From a bacterium (GTDB taxonomy: Bacteria > Verrucomicrobiota > Kiritimatiellia > UBA8416): a stretch of DNA of 8,710 bases. The notes beneath the pieces are model-generated. The model had not been told where the DNA came from, did no database searches, and was given only the letters and a program-made list of their open reading frames with translations. Below are positions 1 through 6,216 of this stretch, piece after piece. Numbering within the stretch: position 1 is the first letter of the stretch; the number at the start of each line of letters is the position of its first letter. A program made the position numbers and the translations under genes. The DNA is taken from contig JAIFLS010000164.1 in NCBI GenBank assembly GCA_020048935.1, forward strand, positions 1 through 8,710, written 5' to 3'.

Positions 1-2
1 TT

Positions 3-30
3 GTCGCACTGTGCGACGGGCTGTCCCGTC
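3..30. repeat. Two overlapping hairpins just downstream of the histidine kinase gene
   Basis: Positions 3-9 (GTCGCAC) and 11-17 (GTGCGAC) form a perfect 7-bp inverted repeat with a single central base. Positions 15-20 (GACGGG) and 25-30 (CCCGTC) form a 6-bp stem with a 4-base loop. The two share bases 15-17, so both cannot form fully at once. They start about 9 bases after the kinase stop codon, read on the minus strand. There is no T-run, so a classical intrinsic terminator is not shown. An operator or an RNA-stability hairpin is equally possible. Confidence 0.35.
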
Positions 31-38
31 TGTCTGGC

Positions 39-1349
39 TCAGGCGGCGGGCAGTGTCATGCGGATGCAGGCACCGCTGCCGGGGGCGGTATCGGCCACGC
101 TGATGGTACCGCCGGAGCGCTCGATAGCGGCTTTGGCCAGGAATAGGCCGAGTCCGGTCCCTTCCGGGCGCGTGGTCATGAACATCTCGAACACGCGTTT
201 ACGGTCGGCTGGCGGGATGCCGGGGCCTTGATCGGCAATTTCGACCGTCACGCCGCCGCCCGCCGTGCTCACGCGGATCGTGATCACCGCGCCTCCCGCT
301 GGCGAGAACGCGATGGCGTTGGTCAGGATGTTGACCAGGGCGCGGCGCAGGGAGGCGGCGAAGACGTTGACCCGGACGGGGTGGGGCGGTGCCTGCATGT
401 CAGTCCGGATGTTGTCGCGTTCCAGCCGCGAGGCCAGCGTGTCGACGGCCTCCTGGATGCAGACGGCGATATCCACGCTGGTGCGCTCGGCACTATCCGG
501 CCGCGAGGCGAACAGGAATGCCTTGAAGACCTCATCCATCCGGTCGAGCGTCTGGCGGATCCGTGCCGCCAGTTCGGTCACGCGCGCCGGACGGCTCGCG
601 TCGCCCCGCTCGACTTCGCGATGCAACATCTGGGCATCGAGTTTCAGCGCCGACATCGGGTTGCGGAAGTCGTGGACGATGCCATTGGCCAGCATGCCGG
701 AGAACGCCAGATGCTCCTGTTCGGTACGCAGTGCCTCGTGCCTCATCTCGCGCCGCATCATCAGCACTACCAGCAGGATGCAGAGGCCGAAGGCGATGCA
801 GACGGTCAGCAGCGAGAGCCGGAACATCGAGGAGATAGCGGTGCCGGCGGTCTGCACCTCCCGGCTGACGATCTCCTTGCGCAGGGCCACTTCCACGCGA
901 AGGTTGCGATTACTGCCGGTGGTCGCCGCGAAAACCACCACGGGCACCTGGCGGTCGCCAGCCTGTAGCAGCTCGCGCCGCATCTCCACCTCGGCGGGGG
1001 CTGTCTCGTGCGGGGCACTTTCCGGATTGCCCGGCATGGACGTCTGCTCGTTGAACACGACGGTGCCGTCGCGCGTCACCGATACATACTGCAGGCCCTT
1101 CTCGACCGCGTGCAGATTGCGCACGAAGGCCGAGAATCCCGCCCAGTCCGGTTCCGCCGCGGCGTTATCGGCCGGTGCCTGGCTCACTAGGTGCGAGACC
1201 ATGGTGCGCCCGCGCTGGATCACGGTTTCGGCGGCCGCCTCCTGGGCGGCGCGGTCGTGCATACGGCGCAGCAGCAGCAGCGTCCCGCCCGCCAGGGCGG
1301 CGACCAGCGAGACCAGCAGCGCGGTTGTCAGGATCAACGGCATCTTCAT
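39..1349 (-). CDS. Two-transmembrane sensor histidine kinase
   Basis: Membrane sensor kinase of 436 residues that would autophosphorylate a histidine and pass the phosphate to a response regulator. Residues 4-27 are a first transmembrane helix and residues 178-198 a second. The roughly 150 residues between them form an extracytoplasmic sensor region (Q87YVSVTRDGTVVF resembles a PAS/Cache-like strand). No clear HAMP domain follows the second helix. The H-box is at 224-234 (IVHDFRNPMSA) with the phosphoacceptor His226. The N-box is NILTNA with Asn340 and Asn344, the G1 box DQGPGI is at 373-378 and the G2 box GTGLGL at 397-402, so the catalytic core looks intact. I chose the ATG at 1349. A TTG 36 bases upstream would add 12 polar residues and has no clear ribosome binding site. 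The signal sensed cannot be told from sequence. No regulator lies in the window; it may be downstream, beyond the left edge. Confidence 0.9.
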   Translation of the reverse strand: MKMPLILTTALLVSLVAALAGGTLLLLRRMHDRAAQEAAAETVIQRGRTMVSHLVSQAPADNAAAEPDWAGFSAFVRNLHAVEKGLQYVSVTRDGTVVFNEQTSMPGNPESAPHETAPAEVEMRRELLQAGDRQVPVVVFAATTGSNRNLRVEVALRKEIVSREVQTAGTAISSMFRLSLLTVCIAFGLCILLVVLMMRREMRHEALRTEQEHLAFSGMLANGIVHDFRNPMSALKLDAQMLHREVERGDASRPARVTELAARIRQTLDRMDEVFKAFLFASRPDSAERTSVDIAVCIQEAVDTLASRLERDNIRTDMQAPPHPVRVNVFAASLRRALVNILTNAIAFSPAGGAVITIRVSTAGGGVTVEIADQGPGIPPADRKRVFEMFMTTRPEGTGLGLFLAKAAIERSGGTISVADTAPGSGACIRMTLPAA

Positions 1350-1356
1350 GACGCGG

Positions 1357-1385
1357 CTTATACCCCAATCCTTGTACAAATGCAA
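1357..1385 (-). promoter_or_regulatory. Possible promoter of the histidine kinase gene
   Basis: On the minus strand TTGCAT (1385-1380) is separated by 17 bases from TATAAG (1362-1357), which matches the sigma-70 -10 consensus at five of six positions. The -35 matches at only three. The expected transcription start would fall at or next to the kinase ATG at 1349, giving a leaderless or nearly leaderless mRNA. This is a weak inference from one good hexamer. Confidence 0.3.
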
Positions 1386-1492
1386 AACATCAGCACAAAC
1401 CTAAGAGCAGCACCCTCAACGGCGGACCGGAAAGCTTGATTCGAATGTCGGGGGCACGGCTGCTTTCACGCTTTGCGCCATAAATCCGGTGC

Positions 1493-1521
1493 TTGACAAA
1501 GTGACGCCACGCGGGTAGGTT
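1493..1521 (+). promoter_or_regulatory. Promoter of tRNA-Lys and probably of the downstream genes
   Basis: TTGACA (1493-1498) is a perfect -35 consensus. A 17-base spacer leads to TAGGTT (1516-1521), a weaker -10. A GC-containing discriminator follows, and the tRNA begins 20 bases after the -10. A GC-rich discriminator is typical of stable-RNA promoters under stringent control, so that is the expected regulation. As no terminator is visible after the tRNA, this promoter may also serve the acyltransferase, mtnP and dut. Confidence 0.65.
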
Positions 1522-1541
1522 GCCGAGTCTTCCGTTAATGA

Positions 1542-1614
1542 GGGCCGTTAGCTCAGTTGGTAGAGCACTTGACTTTTAATCAAGGGGTCTCGGGTTCGAG
1601 TCCCGAACGGCCTA
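1542..1614 (+). tRNA. tRNA-Lys (anticodon UUU)
   Basis: A complete 73-base cloverleaf. The acceptor stem is GGGCCGT (1542-1548) paired with ACGGCCT (1607-1613), with a G-U at the first pair. The D stem is GCTC/GAGC. The anticodon stem is CTTGA/TCAAG around the loop CTTTTAA, with anticodon TTT at 1575-1577. The T stem is TCGGG/CCCGA around TTCGAGT, and the discriminator base is A1614. The next bases are CTT, so CCA is not encoded and must be added by tRNA nucleotidyltransferase. The body closely resembles bacterial tRNA-Lys. Only 16 bases separate it from the next gene's ribosome binding site. Confidence 0.97.
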
Positions 1615-1630
1615 CTTTTATCGACGCCTG

Positions 1631-1638
1631 GGAGGTGA
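1631..1638 (+). promoter_or_regulatory. Very strong Shine-Dalgarno sequence of the acyltransferase
   Basis: GGAGGTGA is an uninterrupted 8-base match to the anti-Shine-Dalgarno end of 16S rRNA. Counting from GGAGG (1631-1635), the spacing is 6 bases to an in-frame ATT at 1642 and 9 bases to an in-frame CTG at 1645. No ATG, GTG or TTG lies in that frame before 1744, 108 bases away. The site therefore decides the start of the following gene in favour of a non-canonical codon. Confidence 0.75.
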
Positions 1639-1641
1639 GGG

Positions 1642-2586
1642 ATTCTGAAATCACGGAGACGTCTACGTCAGGGGCCCGAAGCCCTGCTTGCCTTTTTCGC
1701 CTGGTGTTTCATCCCCCTGCTGCCTCGTTGCGTTGTCGTCCGGTTGGCACGCGTGTTAGGCACGGTTGCCTGGGTGTTCTCCCCGTCGCTACAGCGGATC
1801 TGCAAGGCGAACCTGCTAGTGGTATTCGGCGACGCCATCACCCCCGCCCGCCGTCGCCAGATCGGGCGCGCCTCCTTCCAGAGCTTTGCGCTGACGATGC
1901 TGGATGTCTTCTGGTTCATGCGCTTCACGCACCGCCGGTTGGAACGGTATGTGCGGGTGGATGATTCGTTCCTGCCGGTGTTCGACCGTTCCCCTCTGAT
2001 CGCCTTTACCGGGCATCTTGGCAATTGGGAGGTCATGAGCATGTTCTCCGGTTTTCGCGGTGCACCGGTTACGGCGGTGGTCAAGCCGCTGAAGAATCCG
2101 GTTGCGGATCGTCTGTTGAACCGTCTGCGCCAGACAACCGGATCGCACCCCGTTCCGCGACGGGGCGCGGTGCGTGCACTGCTCAGGAGTCTGAAGGCGG
2201 GGCGTACGGTTGCCCTTGTGATTGATCAGAATACGCGTCCGGCGGAAGGCGGTGTGTTTATACCTTTTCTCGGGTTGCCTGCGCCGGTCTCGAATGCGCC
2301 TGGCATGCTCTGGCAACGGACGCGGGTTCCGCTGCTGATGGTTGATTGCGTGGCGGATCGTCACGGCGTCTATACGGTAAGGGCAGGCGATATCTTTCCG
2401 TTGCCGGGCGAGGAACCGTCGGCAGAGGCGTTGACGGCGCAGGTGGTTCATGAGCTGGAGACGGTGATTCGCGCTCGCCCGGAGCACTGGCTCTGGTCCT
2501 ACAAGCGCTGGCGTTATTACCGGGAGAATGATCCCGTGGAGCGGTATCCGTTTTATGCAAGACCATACAAAGGGGGCAAGCGATGA
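1642..2586 (+). CDS. LpxL/HtrB-family lysophospholipid (lipid A) acyltransferase, non-canonical start
   Basis: Inner-membrane acyltransferase of about 314 residues, likely transferring a secondary acyl chain to lipid A or a related lipid. The catalytic HX4E motif is HLGNWE, His125 and Glu130 in this numbering. The later segments GGVFIPFLGLPAPVSNAPG and VPLLMVDCVAD match the family's substrate-binding region. Residues 14-33 (ALLAFFAWCFIPLLPRCVVV) give the usual N-terminal membrane anchor, and RICKANL matches the conserved RxxxxNL stretch. The only standard start, TTG at 1744, lacks a ribosome binding site and would remove the anchor, leaving 280 residues against about 306 for E. coli LpxL. I therefore start at ATT 1642; CTG 1645 is almost equally good. 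The reading frame is open back to a stop at 1636-1638. The stop codon overlaps the mtnP start by 4 bp. I leave the symbol blank because the exact paralogue (lpxL, lpxM or other) is not clear. Confidence 0.85.
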   Translation: MLKSRRRLRQGPEALLAFFAWCFIPLLPRCVVVRLARVLGTVAWVFSPSLQRICKANLLVVFGDAITPARRRQIGRASFQSFALTMLDVFWFMRFTHRRLERYVRVDDSFLPVFDRSPLIAFTGHLGNWEVMSMFSGFRGAPVTAVVKPLKNPVADRLLNRLRQTTGSHPVPRRGAVRALLRSLKAGRTVALVIDQNTRPAEGGVFIPFLGLPAPVSNAPGMLWQRTRVPLLMVDCVADRHGVYTVRAGDIFPLPGEEPSAEALTAQVVHELETVIRARPEHWLWSYKRWRYYRENDPVERYPFYARPYKGGKR

Positions 2587-3467
2587 AGACAGGCGTGATT
2601 GGCGGTAGCGGTTTCTATGAGATGGAGGGGTTGGATGTGGTCGAGACCCTGACGGTGGATACGCCGTTCGGTGCTCCCTCCGACGCGCTGGTGCATGGCG
2701 TGCTGGCGGGGCGCGATGTCTATTTCCTGCCCCGGCACGGGCGTGGGCACCGGCTCCTGCCTTCCGAGATCAACCACCGCGCGAACATCTACGCGATGAA
2801 GCAGATGGGCGTCGATCATGTCATCTCGATCAGTGCGGTCGGCAGCCTGCGCGAGCATCTGCGACCGCGCGATCTGGTGCTGCCGGACCAGTATTTCGAC
2901 CGGACGAAGCAATCCGCGGCCCACACGTTCTTCGGCGAGGGCCTGGTGGCGCATGTCGCCTTCGGTGAGCCCGCCTGCCCGGCACTGCGCGCGGTCATCG
3001 CCGAGAAGGCGCGTACCGTGATCGAGGGGATACGTCCTCCGAGCGACGTGCGGGTGAACAACGGCGGCACGTATGCCTGCATGGAGGGACCGGCATTCTC
3101 GACAAAGGCGGAATCGAACATCAACCGCCAGCTCGGGTGCGACGTGATAGGCATGACCTCGCTGCCGGAAGCGAAGCTCTGCCGCGAGGCCGAGATCTGC
3201 TACCAGGCGATGGCGATGGTCACGGATTACGACTGCTGGCATGAAACCGAGGAACATGTGACGTTGGACCTGATCCTCGGGCATCTGTCGGCGAACTCCA
3301 GGCTCGCGCTCTCGATCCTGCGTGAACTGATTCCCGCCATTCCCGAGCAGCGCGTGTGCGGCTGCCGGTCGGCCCTGGCCTGCGCGATCGCGACCGATCG
3401 GAAAGTCGTGCCGGCTGCCACGCGCCTGAAGCTGGCACCGCTGGTGGGGAAGTATCTGGGGGCGTGA
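2583..3467 (+). CDS. mtnP: S-methyl-5'-thioadenosine phosphorylase
   Basis: Cytosolic phosphorylase of 294 residues that splits methylthioadenosine, a by-product of polyamine and related synthesis, into adenine and methylthioribose-1-phosphate. Phosphate-binding GGSGFY is at 7-12 and PRHGRGH at 50-56. SAVGSL is at 84-89, DQYFDRT at 102-108, and the substrate loop GGTYACMEGPAFSTKAES at 161-178. Asp215 and Asp217 in TDYDCW mark 6-aminopurine specificity, so this is the methylthioadenosine enzyme rather than a guanosine/inosine phosphorylase. A Cys-Gly-Cys at 259-261 resembles the CXC disulfide known in archaeal MTAP II. The ATG overlaps the preceding stop (ATGA) and has AGGGGG 6 bases upstream, so translation is probably coupled to the acyltransferase. 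No other methionine-salvage gene is in the window. Confidence 0.95.
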   Translation: MKTGVIGGSGFYEMEGLDVVETLTVDTPFGAPSDALVHGVLAGRDVYFLPRHGRGHRLLPSEINHRANIYAMKQMGVDHVISISAVGSLREHLRPRDLVLPDQYFDRTKQSAAHTFFGEGLVAHVAFGEPACPALRAVIAEKARTVIEGIRPPSDVRVNNGGTYACMEGPAFSTKAESNINRQLGCDVIGMTSLPEAKLCREAEICYQAMAMVTDYDCWHETEEHVTLDLILGHLSANSRLALSILRELIPAIPEQRVCGCRSALACAIATDRKVVPAATRLKLAPLVGKYLGA

Positions 3468-3478
3468 GGGGAAAACCA

Positions 3479-3504
3479 GAAAGCAGAAATTTGGAAAGCA
3501 GAAA
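3479..3504 (+). repeat. Two 11-bp direct repeats in a purine-rich spacer
   Basis: GAAAGCAGAAA occurs at 3479-3489 and again at 3494-3504, a 15-base period. The surrounding stretch, from about 3466 to 3525, is strongly purine-rich on the plus strand and unlike the GC-rich genes on either side. No function can be read from it. It could be a small interspersed repeat family. Confidence 0.6.
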
Positions 3505-3525
3505 GTGAAATGAATCGAAAGGTGG

Positions 3526-3546
3526 AACGCGACCTCCGGGCGCGTT
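3526..3546 (+). repeat. Hairpin between mtnP and dut
   Basis: AACGCG (3526-3531) and CGCGTT (3541-3546) form a perfect 6-bp stem around a 9-base loop. It is followed by AAGGC rather than a T-run, so it is a poor intrinsic terminator and dut may still be read through from upstream. A 12-codon open frame (3510-3548) runs through it, but I do not call it a gene. Confidence 0.45.
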
Positions 3547-3589
3547 AAGGCAAATGAGATAGCTGTCGGAGAAAGAGAGAGTCATTAAC

Positions 3590-4021
3590 ATGATGGAGAT
3601 GCAGGTCAAGCGGCTTTATGCCGATGCGGTGGTGCCGGCGTATGCGCATCCGGGGGATGCCGGGCTGGATTTGTTTGCCTACGAGGCGATCACGCTGGCG
3701 CCAGGGGCCAGCGCGGTGGTCAAGACGGGGGTTGCGATTGCCCTGCCGCCCGGGACCGAGGGACAGGTGCGCCCGCGCAGCGGGCTGGCGGCAAAGCACC
3801 AGGTCTCGGTGCTGAATACGCCCGGCACGATCGACGAAGGCTACCGCGGGGAAGTCGGGGTGATCCTGGTGAATTTCGGCAAGGCGGCGTTTCCGGTCGA
3901 GAAAGGCATGAAGATCGCGCAACTGGTGGTGAAGCCGGTCCTGCGGGTCAAGGTCAGGCCGGTCGATGAACTGGATGCGACCGCGCGAGGCGAGGGTGGT
4001 TTCGGTTCCACGGGGATCTGA
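3590..4021 (+). CDS. dut: Deoxyuridine 5'-triphosphate nucleotidohydrolase (dUTPase)
   Basis: Cytosolic trimeric dUTPase of 143 residues, the usual length. It hydrolyses dUTP to dUMP and pyrophosphate, keeping uracil out of DNA and supplying dUMP for thymidylate synthesis. All five family motifs are present: motif 1 AGLDLFA at 24-30, motif 2 RPRSGLA at 61-67, motif 3 GTIDEGYRG at 79-87 with the catalytic Asp82 and the uracil-stacking Tyr85, motif 4 KGMKIAQLVV at 105-114, and the C-terminal arm RGEGGFGSTG at 133-142. The ATG at 3590 follows AGAGAGA at moderate spacing. In-frame ATGs at 3593 and 3599 are alternatives that change little. The gene is 122 bases after mtnP, in the same direction. 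It may belong to the same transcript or have its own promoter, which I cannot identify. Confidence 0.96.
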   Translation: MMEMQVKRLYADAVVPAYAHPGDAGLDLFAYEAITLAPGASAVVKTGVAIALPPGTEGQVRPRSGLAAKHQVSVLNTPGTIDEGYRGEVGVILVNFGKAAFPVEKGMKIAQLVVKPVLRVKVRPVDELDATARGEGGFGSTGI

Positions 4022-4068
4022 ACACTCTCCGGAGGTGCGGTGCCAGCGGGCGGCGGGCTTGTTTATAA

Positions 4069-6216
4069 TCAGTTGTCCTCGGTCAACCTGAACTCTCCTC
4101 CGAGGTCAAGCAGCAGGACGAAGATGGTGCCCAATGCGGTTGATCGGTCATACGCCATCACCCACGGCTGGTCACGGATCGCCCGTAATCGCGACGTGAG
4201 ACCGGCGTAGTCTCCGGCTTCGATGAGCTTTCTGCAATCCTCCTTCGTTGGCGCGGACGGCCATGGGGTCTCGACATTGGCGGTGATGGCGTCGAGACCT
4301 CCGCCGGGGCGGCGGTCATCCTCGGTAAACACCTCGAACATCGATTCGCGCAAACCGGCGGCCGCGGCCGTGATGCCGTAAAGCATACGTGAACGGTACG
4401 GATCGGGGCGCAAGGCGAGTTCCTCGCCGAGCAATTCCAGCAGCAGGTGGGTGCGCCGGGTGACGGCGAGCCCGATCAGTATGTCCGCGCGTTTCAGTGG
4501 TGGACAGGCATTCCATGCCTCGGCAATCCGGTCGTCCGGCATCGGCTCGCCCAATCGCAGCATGCTCTTGACCAGTACGGCGCGGATGTCGGGGGCGGCG
4601 TCATTCCAAATCGTCCACAAGGCGGGCAGCATCCCGCGATTACCCGAGAAGCCAATGGCCGTGATGGCCTCGCTGCGCAGCAGGCTGAATGGCGAGGATG
4701 CCTCGTCCAGCAGGGCAGGCAGGGCTTCGTCCAGCGGATAGCCCATCAGCACGCGGATGCAACTGCCGCGGATGCCGACATCCGGGGAACGCAGGTGTTC
4801 AAGGATCAGTTCGCGGCTGGCCGGGTTCGGTGACTGCAGCAGGCCTTCCATCGCCAGTTGCCGTCGGATGAAATTATCGTCTTGGTCCAGCCGGTGGGCG
4901 CGGATGATGGTGAAGATCGACGACGGCAGCAGGACCCCGAGTTCCGCGAGCAGGCCGCCACTGCGCGAGGAGTGCATCCGGGTGGCGAGCAGGCAGACCA
5001 TTGCGCAGGTTAGCGCCCATAGCAGGAAGGTCAGGCTGTAGGCATGCAAAATGTACGCAGGGGAGAACGCCGGGATCACGGCCAGGCGGGCGAGGCCGAT
5101 GGCGGCGACGGCCCCGGCGACCTGGGCCATGTCGTAGATAATCGAATGCTCGACCGACCGTTGCGCCGGCAGGCGTCCGGTGCGCAGTTGCAGGTTCACG
5201 GTCGTGACGGCGGTCAGGCAGAATGCCGAGAGACTGTAGAGGATACAGATGAACATGCGGTTGGTTTCGCAGCCGGGCAAAAGGCGAATCAGGGCCCAGG
5301 TGAGACTCATGACGAGCAGCGAGGCATGGCTGGCGAAAAGGATGACCCTGGCCTGGATTCGGTGTCCGGTCTGGCGCAGCAGGTTCGACATCGCCATGGA
5401 ACTGAGAACGCTGACCAGCGTGAAGAAAAAGATCTCGCTGCTGCTGAACCCGGCAACGTTGTGAAGATAGCTGATCAGGTAACCCGCAAAGACCATCATG
5501 GCAGACTGGAAGGCCGTGACGAGGGCGACTTCGCGATACGACGGCATCCGCAGGATCTCGCCGGCGGTTCGGGCCAGTCCGCGCATGCTGCCGCCCATGA
5601 GATACCCCGTCTGTGGCAGTTTCCCGATCAGGAAGGCGGTGATGAAATTGAAAATCGCTCCAATCGCCAGTAGTGCAAAGAGGTTCCTCTGTTCGGTGCC
5701 GGCGGCATTCGAGGTGAGCACGGCGAAGGCGATGCTTTGCGCCAGCAGCACGCCGACTTGTCCGGCGAACAGGGTGCGGGCCATTAGCGAGGCATTCTCG
5801 CGGGGGGGCGATAACGCCCTGAAAACCGTGAAATAGCCGGACATACCGAAGGCGCGCGCGGTCATGAACAGGAAGTAGAGCAGCACGAAAATCCAGACGC
5901 GGGCAGTGGGGAACAGAACCCACGGCAGGGCGAAATAGCCGATACAGAAGACAGACCGCAGCCACCAGAAGCGCGACCAGATCGCGGTGGTCTCATGCTT
6001 GTTCAGCAGGGCTGGCACGAAGGCGGAAGCCAGTGTGGTCAGGAATGGCGCCGCGTACAGCAGCCCCATCTGGGTGTCGTTGGCACCGTACAGCAGGGCG
6101 ACAAGGTAGATCGTCTGTCCGGTGATGAAGCTGAAGCCCATGGCGTTGGTGAAGCTCAGGGCCACGAGGCGTTGCTGCGCCAGCCGTTGCACACGGCGCG
6201 AGAGCGAGAGGATCAT
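4069..6216 (-). CDS. Major-facilitator-like membrane protein fused to a HEAT-repeat-like domain
   Basis: A protein of 715 residues with two unlike halves. Residues 17 to about 412 contain roughly twelve hydrophobic helices (about 17-40, 48-70, 83-103, 107-125, 145-168, 178-200, 230-255, 260-281, 290-312, 320-342, 357-380 and 388-412), with basic loops such as RALSPPREN and RQTGHRIQAR. This is the layout of a major facilitator transporter. Residues about 445-640 are soluble helical hairpins of HEAT type, for example LILEHLRSPDVGIRGSCIRVLMGY, then ALPALLDEASSPFSLLRSEAITAIGFSG, then LPALWTIWNDAAPDIRAVLVKSMLRLG. The C-terminal tail has no motif I recognise. The substrate is unknown; HEAT repeats usually bind proteins. 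The start is the ATG at 6216, with AGGAG 8 bases upstream, overlapping the mvaD stop by 4 bp. The frame stays open for 50 further codons upstream, but that stretch is Arg/Pro-rich and lies within mvaD. Confidence 0.8.
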   Translation of the reverse strand: MILSLSRRVQRLAQQRLVALSFTNAMGFSFITGQTIYLVALLYGANDTQMGLLYAAPFLTTLASAFVPALLNKHETTAIWSRFWWLRSVFCIGYFALPWVLFPTARVWIFVLLYFLFMTARAFGMSGYFTVFRALSPPRENASLMARTLFAGQVGVLLAQSIAFAVLTSNAAGTEQRNLFALLAIGAIFNFITAFLIGKLPQTGYLMGGSMRGLARTAGEILRMPSYREVALVTAFQSAMMVFAGYLISYLHNVAGFSSSEIFFFTLVSVLSSMAMSNLLRQTGHRIQARVILFASHASLLVMSLTWALIRLLPGCETNRMFICILYSLSAFCLTAVTTVNLQLRTGRLPAQRSVEHSIIYDMAQVAGAVAAIGLARLAVIPAFSPAYILHAYSLTFLLWALTCAMVCLLATRMHSSRSGGLLAELGVLLPSSIFTIIRAHRLDQDDNFIRRQLAMEGLLQSPNPASRELILEHLRSPDVGIRGSCIRVLMGYPLDEALPALLDEASSPFSLLRSEAITAIGFSGNRGMLPALWTIWNDAAPDIRAVLVKSMLRLGEPMPDDRIAEAWNACPPLKRADILIGLAVTRRTHLLLELLGEELALRPDPYRSRMLYGITAAAAGLRESMFEVFTEDDRRPGGGLDAITANVETPWPSAPTKEDCRKLIEAGDYAGLTSRLRAIRDQPWVMAYDRSTALGTIFVLLLDLGGEFRLTEDN

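Noticed and set aside
265..1404. Long open frame on the plus strand across the histidine kinase gene
   Set aside because: Its translation is rich in Arg, Ser, Ala and Thr with no domain sense. The opposite strand carries a complete kinase with all catalytic boxes, so this is an antisense shadow of a GC-rich gene.
1744..1746. TTG as the acyltransferase start
   Set aside because: It has no Shine-Dalgarno, would remove the membrane anchor, and leaves the protein shorter than the family norm. The frame is open and coding-like upstream to a strong SD.
1557..1964. Open frame starting inside the tRNA and running into the acyltransferase
   Set aside because: It begins within tRNA-Lys and its later part is a frame-shifted reading of the acyltransferase. 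It shows no family features.
4022..4068. Bidirectional terminator between dut and the transporter gene
   Set aside because: Convergent genes would make one useful, but I could not find a stable stem followed by a T-run in either direction in this 47-bp gap.
4064..4069. Perfect TATAAT on the plus strand at the convergent junction
   Set aside because: No acceptable -35 lies 16-19 bases upstream, and it would drive only antisense transcription into the transporter gene. Probably chance.
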